DNA from: an uncultured Collinsella sp.
Lineage (GTDB): Bacteria; Actinomycetota; Coriobacteriia; Coriobacteriales; Coriobacteriaceae
DNA length: 13,075 bases
Reading direction: 5' to 3'
NCBI GenBank assembly: GCA_902497065.1
Contig: CABVDH010000036.1
Span: 1 to 13,075 of the forward strand
The translations under genes were made by a program, and so were the position numbers. The notes beneath the pieces were generated by a model that did no database searches, was not told the origin of the DNA, and worked only from the letters and a program-made list of their open reading frames with translations. Positions 6,328 through 13,020 of this stretch are shown piece by piece. Position 1 is the stretch's first letter. Every line of letters begins with the position of its first letter.

Positions 6328-6366
6328 TCGATGATTTTTCTGGGACGGGGATTAAAAAATCATCGA
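6328..6366. repeat. Palindrome with GGGACGGGG loop downstream of the radical SAM gene
   Basis: A 12-bp perfect stem (6328-6339 with 6355-6366, outer bases TCGATGATTTTT) encloses a 15-base loop containing TGGGACGGGG. It begins 8 bases after the stop codon. The A/T-rich inner stem and G-rich loop match the style of the other intergenic stem-loops in the window. It may help end transcription in either direction, though no T-tract lies outside the stem. Confidence 0.7.
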
Positions 6367-6429
6367 GAGGATCGCCTGTTCGAAAAGTTGTCAAAATAGC
6401 CGCGCCCCAAAAAGACTGGGTATTGGGCG

Positions 6430-6457
6430 TTGACAGTTGGCGAGCCGTAGGTAAAAT
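6430..6457 (+). promoter_or_regulatory. Promoter of tRNA-Ala
   Basis: A perfect TTGACA (6430-6435) and TAAAAT (6452-6457), 16 bases apart, precede the mature tRNA by 13 bases. This is the clearest housekeeping promoter in the window. Confidence 0.75.
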
Positions 6458-6470
6458 ATCAACTTGTCCT

Positions 6471-6543
6471 GGGGACGTAGCTCAGTTGGGAGAGCGCTGC
6501 CGTCGCATGGCAGAGGCCGAGGGTTCGACTCCCTTCGTCTCCA
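6471..6543 (+). tRNA. tRNA-Ala (anticodon CGC)
   Basis: A full cloverleaf folds from 73 bases. The acceptor stem GGGGACG/CGTCTCC contains the G3-U70 wobble that identifies alanine tRNA. The D arm is GCTC/GAGC. The anticodon stem CTGCC/GGCAG has loop GTCGCAT, giving anticodon CGC (6504-6506), which reads GCG codons. The T arm is GAGGG-TTCGACT-CCCTT. The discriminator is A73. The genomic 3' sequence reads ACCC, so the final A of CCA is not encoded and must be added enzymatically. Confidence 0.96.
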
Positions 6544-6557
6544 CCCTTGGATTTGAT

Positions 6558-6589
6558 AAGCCGCTGACATTGTGTCGGCGGCTTTTTTT
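6558..6589 (+). terminator. Rho-independent terminator of tRNA-Ala
   Basis: AAGCCGCTGACA (6558-6569) pairs with TGTCGGCGGCTT (6573-6584) through one G-U pair with a TTG loop. The T-run begun by the stem's last two bases continues through 6589. It lies 14 bases after the tRNA and ends only 19 bases before the next start codon. Confidence 0.85.
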
Positions 6590-6608
6590 AAAAAGAAAGG
6601 GCTGTAGT

Positions 6609-7055
6609 ATGGCCGAGCTTGAGTCCCAACCACTGTCTGCCGAGGAGCGCGCCGAGTTGGAAGAGCTCCGCGCCGAGAAGGCCCGTCGCGAGGCCCAGGA
6701 AGAGGCCCGTCGCGAGCGTGAGGAGCTGGCCGCCCTGCGCGCCGAGCGCGAGAAGGCGGAGGAGGCAGCCGCGAAGGTTGCATCCGAGCCTGCGCCCAAG
6801 CCCGCCGCCGCGAAGCCCGTGCCCGCCGCACCCAAACCTCAGCCCAAAAAAGCCGCTCACCCCAAGTCCGTCGAGCCCAAACCGAGCCGTGACGAGATGA
6901 CCTTTGCCCAGCGCATGGTCACCTCCAAGGAGCCTACGGGCGAGAATGAGATCCCCGGCATGGCTCCGGCTCAAAAAATCATCATCGTGCTCGCCCTCAT
7001 CGCGTTTGTCATCTTTATGGGCTACACGATCCTGACCAGCATGGGCCTGCTCTAA
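6609..7055 (+). CDS. Coiled-coil protein with C-terminal membrane anchor, function unknown
   Basis: A 148-residue protein I do not recognise. Three parts are clear: a highly charged helix likely to form a coiled coil (about 8-58, rich in E, A and R with heptad-like leucines); a flexible Pro/Ala/Lys linker (about 60-93, repeated P-K-P and A-A-P blocks); and a single hydrophobic segment at the C terminus (about 124-146). There is no signal peptide, so the charged part probably lies in the cytoplasm with the tail in the membrane. GAAAGGG lies about 8 bases before the ATG at 6609. The tRNA terminator ends just upstream and I see no separate promoter, so expression may depend on read-through. The pncB gene follows after 84 bases. 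Low-complexity composition makes similarity searches unreliable. Confidence 0.75.
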   Translation: MAELESQPLSAEERAELEELRAEKARREAQEEARREREELAALRAEREKAEEAAAKVASEPAPKPAAAKPVPAAPKPQPKKAAHPKSVEPKPSRDEMTFAQRMVTSKEPTGENEIPGMAPAQKIIIVLALIAFVIFMGYTILTSMGLL

Positions 7056-7139
7056 CCGATTTGCATCGGGCGTCATGTCCGAACACTCTGCCCTTGTCCA
7101 ACCCTCAAATTCTGTACCACACATCCGAAAGGTCGCCCC

Positions 7140-8645
7140 ATGGCTTTGACCGACATCTCGCATCCCACCGACATCGCAATGCTCACCGATCTGTACGAAC
7201 TCACCATGGCCCAGGGCCTGTGGGAGAGCGGCAAGGCCAATGAGCAGGGTTGTTTTACGGCGTTTTACCGCGACCATCCCTTTGGCAGCGCGTATGCCGT
7301 CATGTGCGGCACCGCCGAGCTGCCCGAGCTTGTCGAGAACCTGCGCTTTACGCCCGAGGACATCGACTATCTAGCTTCGCTCCAGGCTCCGGCCGGCGGC
7401 GCGATGTTTAAGCCTGCATTCCTCGATTACCTGCGCAACTTCCGTGCGCACGTGAATATCGACGCCGTGCCCGAGGGCGAGCTCGTCTTTCCGCGCGAGC
7501 CCATGGTGCGCGTCACCGGCCCGTCGCTGGAGTGCCAGCTGCTCGAGACCGCGCTGCTCAACATCGTCGGCTTCCAGACGCTCGTCGCCACCAAGACGGC
7601 GCGCGTGGTGCTGGCGGCGGATGGTCGTCCCGTCGCCGAGTTTGGCCTGCGCCGCGCCCAGGGTCCCGATGGTGGTCTGGCCGTCGCCCGCGCAAGCTAT
7701 GTGGCCGGCTGCTCGTCCACGTCTAACGTGCTTGCCGGGCGCCGTTACGGCATCCCCGTCTTTGGCACGCATGCGCACAGCTGGGTGATGAGCTTCGATT
7801 CCGAGCTTGAGGCCTTCCGCGCCTTTGCCAAGTCGAGCCCCAAGAATTGCACGCTGCTCATTGACACCTACGACGTGCGCGAGGGCTGCGAGCATGCCAT
7901 TACGGTTGCCAAGGAGATGGAGGCGGTGGGCGAGCGTCTGTCGGCTATTCGCATCGACTCGGGCGACCTCGCCAAGCTGTCCAAGTATGTCCGCGGCCGT
8001 TTTGACGCCGAGGGCCTGCCTTATGTGTGGATTTCGGTCTCCAACGACCTGGACGAGTACACGATCCAGTCGCTGCTCGACCAGGGCGCGCCCATCGATA
8101 GCTTTGGCGTGGGCACCAAGCTCGCGACCTGCTACGATCAGCCGGCGCTGGGCGGCGTGTACAAGCTTTCGGCCCGCCGCGCGAGCGAGACGGACCCGTG
8201 GACGCCGGTGGTGAAGCTTTCCGAGCAGCCCTACAAGCGTACGATTCCGGGCGTGCAGCGTGTGCGCCGCTATTACGACGGCTTTGGCGGCCCGGTCTGT
8301 GACATGATCTATGACGAGGATCATCTGTCGGGGGAGGGCGCCGCGCGCGGCAATACTCTCGTGGCCGTGAATGATGCCGCCCTGGTGACCGACGTGTCCG
8401 AACTTGAGTATCGCGAGCTGCTGGTGCCGATCGTGCGCGATGGCAGTGCGGTGGCTCCGCGTGAGAGCATCCAGGATGCGCGCGAGCGCTGTGCTTGGGC
8501 GCTCGATCATCTGGACGCAGCTTTCAAGCGCTTCCTGTACCCGCAGACCTATGTGGTGGGCATGGAGCAGGGCCTGGCTCAGGTGCGCGACGAGCTCGTG
8601 CGCAAGAACATGGCCGCGGCCTCTGCTTTTCCCTGGGCTCACTAA
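7140..8645 (+). CDS. pncB: Nicotinate phosphoribosyltransferase
   Basis: A 501-residue enzyme of the NAD salvage pathway that joins nicotinate to phosphoribosyl pyrophosphate, with ATP hydrolysis, to form nicotinate mononucleotide. Signatures are TDLYELTMAQ (16-25) at the N terminus, EFGLRRAQGPDGG (167-179), GTHAHSWVM (209-217) with His211 the likely phosphorylated histidine, DTYD (242-245), RIDSGDL (271-277) and FGVGTKL (322-328) in the phosphate-binding part of the barrel. Length and order match the longer Gram-positive type. The ATG at 7140 follows CCGAAAGG. The gene lies 79 bases before proB on the same strand and could share a transcript with it. No NAD-responsive regulator or further NAD genes are nearby. 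Confidence 0.95.
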   Translation: MALTDISHPTDIAMLTDLYELTMAQGLWESGKANEQGCFTAFYRDHPFGSAYAVMCGTAELPELVENLRFTPEDIDYLASLQAPAGGAMFKPAFLDYLRNFRAHVNIDAVPEGELVFPREPMVRVTGPSLECQLLETALLNIVGFQTLVATKTARVVLAADGRPVAEFGLRRAQGPDGGLAVARASYVAGCSSTSNVLAGRRYGIPVFGTHAHSWVMSFDSELEAFRAFAKSSPKNCTLLIDTYDVREGCEHAITVAKEMEAVGERLSAIRIDSGDLAKLSKYVRGRFDAEGLPYVWISVSNDLDEYTIQSLLDQGAPIDSFGVGTKLATCYDQPALGGVYKLSARRASETDPWTPVVKLSEQPYKRTIPGVQRVRRYYDGFGGPVCDMIYDEDHLSGEGAARGNTLVAVNDAALVTDVSELEYRELLVPIVRDGSAVAPRESIQDARERCAWALDHLDAAFKRFLYPQTYVVGMEQGLAQVRDELVRKNMAAASAFPWAH

Positions 8646-8724
8646 TTCCTTGGGCGGTAGGGGCGAGTCACGCTCCCTTGGCCGCCAGCTCGGCCGTTCG
8701 CTGAACAGTTGATTGGTTTGACGT

Positions 8725-9852
8725 ATGACGACTTCTTATAAAACGATGGTGGTAAAGATCGGTTCGTCCACGGTTGTGGGCGCCGATGGCAAGGTCAACC
8801 GCTCCTTTATCGGCGGGCTTGCCGATCAGGCCGCAGCGCTGCGCAAGCTCGGCTGGCGTCTAGTCGTGGTGAGCTCGGGCGCTATCGCCTGCGGCTATCC
8901 CGTGCTGGGCTTCGACCGCAAGCCGGTCGGCGACCTGCCGAGCCTGCAGGCTTGCGCCTCGGCTGGTCAGTGCATCATCTCGTCGGCCTACGACGAGGAG
9001 TTCCATGCGCGCGACCTGCTCACCTCGCTCGTGCTGCTCACGCGCCACGATACGGCCCGCCGCACGTCTTACCTGCACGCGCGCGACGCCCTGCTGCGCC
9101 TCGTGGAGCTTGGCGTGGTGCCGGTCGTCAACGAGAACGATACCGTTACCGTCGATGAGATTAAGTTTGGCGACAACGACACACTGGCGGCGCTTGTGAG
9201 CTGCCTGGTTTCTGCCGATCTGTGCGTGACGCTCTCGGACATCGATGGCCTCTATACTGCCAATCCGCATGAGGACCCCACGGCCGAGTTTGTTCCTGTC
9301 GTGCATAAGATCGATGCCAAGATTATTGCCTCGGCGGGCGATTCTTCCACATCGGTGGGCACGGGCGGCATGATTACCAAGATTCGCGCGAGCCGCATCC
9401 TGATGACGGCGGGCATTCAGAGCGTGATTTGCTCGGGCGAGGAGCCCGATGCGCTCGTGCGCCTTGCCCGCGGCGAGAGCGTGGGCACGCTGTTCGATCC
9501 GCCGGCGGAGCGCCTGGACATCGCACCCCGCAAGCTGTGGATCGCACTGGGCGACAAGGCGCATGGCTCGGTGACGGTCGATGATGGTGCTGCGAAGGCG
9601 CTGGTCAGCCATGGCTCCTCCTTACTTGCGGTGGGTATTCGCGAGGTCGATGGCCAGTTTGCCGAGGGCGATGTACTCGATGTGTGCGATCCGAGCGGTA
9701 TGGTCGTCGCCCGCGGTATCGCCGAGGCCGATTCGGACGTGCTGGAACTTGCCGCCGGCCGCCGCCAGGACCAGATCGCCAGCAACCGTCTGCTGGCAGA
9801 CCTGGCCGAGAAGCCCGCGATCCATCGAGACAACTTGATTGTATTTGCTTAG
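8725..9852 (+). CDS. proB: Glutamate 5-kinase
   Basis: A 375-residue enzyme for the first step of proline synthesis, phosphorylating glutamate to glutamyl-5-phosphate. The amino-acid-kinase domain occupies about 1-260: VKIGSS (10-15), VSSGAIACG (49-57), NENDTV (136-141), FGDNDTLAA (148-156), LSDIDGLYT (170-178) and GTGGMITKI (212-220). A C-terminal PUA domain (about 270-365) is present, as in E. coli ProB, where it affects feedback inhibition by proline. The start at 8725 sits just before the first beta strand; the preceding GATTGG is only a weak ribosome site. Unlike the common proBA operon, proA is about 1.8 kb away with an opposing gene between. Confidence 0.96.
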   Translation: MTTSYKTMVVKIGSSTVVGADGKVNRSFIGGLADQAAALRKLGWRLVVVSSGAIACGYPVLGFDRKPVGDLPSLQACASAGQCIISSAYDEEFHARDLLTSLVLLTRHDTARRTSYLHARDALLRLVELGVVPVVNENDTVTVDEIKFGDNDTLAALVSCLVSADLCVTLSDIDGLYTANPHEDPTAEFVPVVHKIDAKIIASAGDSSTSVGTGGMITKIRASRILMTAGIQSVICSGEEPDALVRLARGESVGTLFDPPAERLDIAPRKLWIALGDKAHGSVTVDDGAAKALVSHGSSLLAVGIREVDGQFAEGDVLDVCDPSGMVVARGIAEADSDVLELAAGRRQDQIASNRLLADLAEKPAIHRDNLIVFA

Positions 9853-9889
9853 GCCTCGACGCCGGGCGCCTTCGATCTGCAATGCACGT

Positions 9890-9919
9890 GGGGCGAAATT
9901 ACCAGGGTAACTTTGCCCC
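9890..9919 (+). terminator. Hairpin downstream of proB
   Basis: GGGGCGAAATTACC (9890-9903) pairs with 9906-9919 with one G-U pair and one mismatch. It begins 37 bases after the proB stop. No T-tract follows, so it may protect the mRNA end or act as a weak terminator. Confidence 0.4.
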
Positions 9920-9941
9920 GCCGCGCTTATGTCCGAGCTGG

Positions 9942-10105
9942 TCGCCACGAAAACGGCCCATCTACTACGTTTAATAGGCTATCGGTGACCATGCCAAGAA
10001 TTGCAAAAAGAAAACCGCAGGTAGAACGACTGCGGTTTTCTTTATTTATGGCATCTGGTTGGGCCATGCGGGTGAAACGTAGTAGATGGGCCGCTTTCGT
10101 GGCGA
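9942..10105. repeat. Large nested inverted repeat between convergent genes
   Basis: Bases 9942-9972 pair with 10075-10105: 31 positions, one mismatch (at 10094 against 9953). The arm core is GGCCCATCTACTACGTTT. The 102-base centre contains ATGCCA/TGGCAT (9991-9996 with 10049-10054) and the strong terminator hairpin at 10007-10043. The element sits between proB and the opposing peptidase gene. Confidence 0.85.
10007..10043. terminator. Bidirectional rho-independent terminator
   Basis: AAAGAAAACCGCAG (10007-10020) pairs perfectly with CTGCGGTTTTCTTT (10030-10043), with a 9-base loop. The A-tract on one side and T-tract on the other let it work on both strands, as needed between the convergent proB and peptidase genes. 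Confidence 0.85.
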
Positions 10106-10119
10106 AGGACATCATCCGA

Positions 10120-10166
10120 CACTTGGGGACGTTCCTTTTGTGCCGGCAGGTGGGGATACTCCTTTG
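10120..10166. repeat. Two imperfect tandem copies of a GGGGA-containing unit
   Basis: CACTTGGGGACGTTCCTTTT plus G (10120-10140) is followed by the related CAGGTGGGGATACTCCTTTG (10147-10166), alignable with about five substitutions and a one-base gap. It directly abuts the peptidase stop codon. The GGGGAC core recalls the loops of the other intergenic repeats, so it may be a decayed member. Confidence 0.4.
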
Positions 10167-11585
10167 CTAGAAGATCCGGCGCAGGTCCCCGCGGTTGAGG
10201 GCTTCGTCGAAGAGGTGCTTGAACACCACGCTGCCGTGCAGGCCGTCGTGCTCGAACTCGTTGGTCACCCAGGCGTGCGAGTTGCCCACGCGGCCGAGCG
10301 TGTCGAGCTGCATGCCCGAGTCCACGTACATGTCATCGAAGTATACGGCGGCCTGGAGCGGCACCTCGTTGTGGGCCAGGCGCTGCGGGTCGTAGATCTT
10401 GTCCCAGCTGGTGTCTTCCATCAGCAGGTCCATGGCGGGTTTAAACGGCTTAAGCTCGGGCATCTGCTCGAACATCCACGGGAACATGGCCTCGCCGGTA
10501 AACATGAGCGGGCGCGCGAGGGTGTCGAACTCGGCACGGCGTGCCTTCTCTTCTGCCGCGGCCCAGCGAATGGGCATGGTATCGCCGTCGGCGTAGATGA
10601 ACTCCTGCAGTGTCCAGTACAGCGGGTTTGTACGCGTGTTGGTGCGCTCGAAGGCGCGCATCAAAAAGCTGTCAGATACCGAGGCGCCGCAGGCCAGCGT
10701 GCCGTCGCCGTCAACAAAAGCGTGATCGATAATCCAATGCATGCGCTCAAAGCTCGGCTTCATGCCAAAGTCGCTGCCCATGAGCTGTAGGCGCTCGACC
10801 GTCATCGGCGAGCCGTCGGGCAGCACGGGTTTCTGAGCCTCGAGCGTATCGGCCAGGGCTGCCACGCGCTCGACGTCAGCGGGGTAGCGGTCATAATACT
10901 GCTGCGTCTTGGCGGCCATGCGCGGGAAGGTATGCGCGTAGACCTCGCTTGCGCTCGCCGGCACGTGGGGAATTCCGCCGCAGGTAAAGCTCGCCGCCAC
11001 GCCCTCGGGGAAGAGCGACAGATAGCTCAGCGTCAAAAAGCCGCCGTAGCTCTGGCCGAGTGTGACCCACGGCTTGCCGCCAAAGCCCACCAGTCGCAGG
11101 TATTCAAAATCGCGCACGATGGAGCTGGCGAGGTGGCGCTTGAGGAAGTCCGCCTGCGAGCGTGCTGTATCGGCGCCGGCGGCCGTTGCGCGATCACCCA
11201 GTGCCTTGATCGTGCGTCCGTCCACGCAGCTGCTGCGTCCGGTGCCGCGCTGGTCGGGAAGGACCACGCGGAAATGCTTGACGGCCTCCTCGATCCAGCC
11301 GTCGCTTGTGGGCGACAGCGGACGCGGGCTCTCGCCGCCGGGGCCACCCTGCAAAAACAGGAGCAGCGGCAGATCGTCGTTGATGCGGTCGGGTGCGCAA
11401 ACCACGCGGTAGAAGAGCTTGATGCTCTCGGGCGCGCCGGCGATTGGTGCCGGCATAGCGCCGCGGCGCATGGTGCTGCCGACGGCCAGGAGCATCGGCT
11501 CCAGGCCGCGCCAGTCAAGGGGGACGTCGATGCTGTGGTCCTCGACGTAAAGGCCGGGGACGTGGTACGAAGTGATGAGGGCCAT
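10167..11585 (-). CDS. Alpha/beta-hydrolase, S33 prolyl aminopeptidase-like
   Basis: A 472-residue hydrolase resembling the longer proline iminopeptidases of peptidase family S33, which release N-terminal proline from peptides. Visible elements are the oxyanion-hole motif LQGGPGG (78-84), DQRGTGRSS (111-119), and the nucleophile elbow GQSYGG (177-182) with Ser179. A candidate catalytic His lies in the C-terminal stretch NSHAWVTNEFEHDGLHGS. A lid region with a NPLYWTLQEFIY segment is typical of this group. There is no signal peptide, so it acts in the cytoplasm. The start at 11585 follows CGGAAGA on the minus strand. A weak promoter may be TTGCAC (11654-11649) and TAGAAT (11629-11624), but their 19-base spacing is long. 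It converges on proB and diverges from proA, so a supply of free proline is a plausible role. The exact substrate is not proven. Confidence 0.85.
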   Translation of the reverse strand: MALITSYHVPGLYVEDHSIDVPLDWRGLEPMLLAVGSTMRRGAMPAPIAGAPESIKLFYRVVCAPDRINDDLPLLLFLQGGPGGESPRPLSPTSDGWIEEAVKHFRVVLPDQRGTGRSSCVDGRTIKALGDRATAAGADTARSQADFLKRHLASSIVRDFEYLRLVGFGGKPWVTLGQSYGGFLTLSYLSLFPEGVAASFTCGGIPHVPASASEVYAHTFPRMAAKTQQYYDRYPADVERVAALADTLEAQKPVLPDGSPMTVERLQLMGSDFGMKPSFERMHWIIDHAFVDGDGTLACGASVSDSFLMRAFERTNTRTNPLYWTLQEFIYADGDTMPIRWAAAEEKARRAEFDTLARPLMFTGEAMFPWMFEQMPELKPFKPAMDLLMEDTSWDKIYDPQRLAHNEVPLQAAVYFDDMYVDSGMQLDTLGRVGNSHAWVTNEFEHDGLHGSVVFKHLFDEALNRGDLRRIF

Positions 11586-11697
11586 GTGAGTCTTCCGTTC
11601 GTTGCGGTGTTTCGGGTTGACCAATTCTACCGCCGCGGGCGAGGCCATGTGCAAATCGGCTACCATGGTTGCAAACTTCTAGGAGAAAGGGCCGCCC

Positions 11698-12984
11698 ATG
11701 TCGGTCGATATAGCCACGTATGTCCACGATCTTGCCGTTGCCGCCAAGGCAGCGTCGGCCTCGCTTGCCACGGCGAGCGATGAACAGCGCCAGGAGGCCG
11801 TGCGCGCCATGGCCGCAGCACTGCGCAACGGTGTCGACTCCATCGTCGCCGCCAACGAGCTCGATATGTCCGCCGCGCGCGATGCGGGTACCTCGGCCGG
11901 ACTGCTCGATCGTCTGCTGCTGACGCCCGAGCGCGTCGAGGGCATGGCCGCCGGCCTGGAAAAGCTCGCCGAGCTGCCCGATCCCGTGGGCCGCGTGCTC
12001 GACCACCGCGTGCTTGCAAGCGGCGTGGACCTGACCCGTGTGAGTGTGCCGCTGGGCCTGGTCGCTATGGTCTACGAGGCGCGCCCCAACGTGACGGCCG
12101 ACGCCGCGGGCATCTGCATCCGCACCGGCAACGCCTGCATTCTGCGCGGCGGCTCGCTGGCCTATCACTCGTGTGCCATGATCGCCGAGCTGCTGGCCGA
12201 TGCGCTCGAGGCCAAGGGCTTCCCGCGCGAGGCCGTGTCGATGATCGAGTCCACCGACCGCGAGGCCACTGGCGAGCTCATGAAGCTCCGCGGTATTGTC
12301 GACGTACTCATTCCGCGCGGCGGTGCAGGCCTGATCCAGCGCTGCGTGCGCGAGTCGCTTGTGCCGGTGATCGAGACGGGCACGGGCAACTGCCACATCT
12401 ACGTGCATGAATCCGCCGACTTTGATAAGGCGCTCAACATTATCGTTAATGCCAAGACCCAGCGCGTAGGCGTGTGCAATGCCTCCGAGTCGCTGCTGGT
12501 CGACCGTGCTGTGGCCGATGCGTTTTTGCCCGCAGTCGTGGCCGTGCTGCATGACCACGGCGTGCTCATTCACGGCGACGAGGCAACCTGCGCCGCATGC
12601 GCCGATGCCGGGCTTGCCGAGGGTGATGACTACGTCGCCGCGACTGAGGAGGACTGGGGTCGCGAGTACCTGGCGCTCGAGATGAGCGTGAAGGTCGTGG
12701 CAAGCGAGGACGAGGCCATCGCACACATCAACCGCTACGGCACGATGCACTCCGAGGCCATCGTTGCCGAGGACACGGATGCTTGCGAGCGCTTCCTGGA
12801 TGCGGTCGATGCCTCGGCCGTGTACGCCAACGCCAGCACGCGCTTCACCGACGGCGGCGAGTTTGGCCTGGGCGCCGAGATCGGCATCTCGACCCAAAAG
12901 CTCCACGCCCGCGGCCCCTTCGCCGCCGAGGCCCTCACCACCTACAAATACAAGCTCCGCGGCACCGGCCAGGTCCGTCCCTAA
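11698..12984 (+). CDS. proA: Glutamate-5-semialdehyde dehydrogenase (gamma-glutamyl phosphate reductase)
   Basis: A 428-residue NADPH-dependent enzyme for the second step of proline synthesis, reducing glutamyl-5-phosphate to the semialdehyde that cyclises to pyrroline-5-carboxylate. It has the aldehyde-dehydrogenase fold: VPLGLVAMVYEARPNVT (117-133), GGSLAYHS (151-158), ETGTGNCH (226-233), the catalytic cysteine C260 in QRVGVCNASE, and the C-terminal signature RFTDGGEFGLGAEIG (382-396). The ATG at 11698 is preceded by a strong AGGAGAAAGG. It is divergent from the peptidase gene (112-base gap). No terminator is seen downstream. The stop codon is only 36 bases from the insertion-sequence end, so proA transcripts could run into that element. 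The final enzyme, proC, is not in the window. Confidence 0.97.
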   Translation: MSVDIATYVHDLAVAAKAASASLATASDEQRQEAVRAMAAALRNGVDSIVAANELDMSAARDAGTSAGLLDRLLLTPERVEGMAAGLEKLAELPDPVGRVLDHRVLASGVDLTRVSVPLGLVAMVYEARPNVTADAAGICIRTGNACILRGGSLAYHSCAMIAELLADALEAKGFPREAVSMIESTDREATGELMKLRGIVDVLIPRGGAGLIQRCVRESLVPVIETGTGNCHIYVHESADFDKALNIIVNAKTQRVGVCNASESLLVDRAVADAFLPAVVAVLHDHGVLIHGDEATCAACADAGLAEGDDYVAATEEDWGREYLALEMSVKVVASEDEAIAHINRYGTMHSEAIVAEDTDACERFLDAVDASAVYANASTRFTDGGEFGLGAEIGISTQKLHARGPFAAEALTTYKYKLRGTGQVRP

Positions 12985-12997
12985 CGCCCGCGCAAAC

Positions 12998-13020
12998 AAA
13001 AACCACCACAAAGGTGCCTG
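12998..13020. repeat. Other half of the REP-like palindrome, interrupted by the IS
   Basis: AAAAACCACCACAAAGG followed by TGCCTG matches the left half of the palindrome at 2080-2120 up to the loop, then changes abruptly to the IS end at 13021. The last three bases, CTG, are the same trinucleotide that borders the IS at 56-58. Confidence 0.7.

Noticed and set aside
9942..10105. A CRISPR-like or tandem array.
   Set aside because: There are only two arms, in inverted rather than direct orientation, with no spacers.
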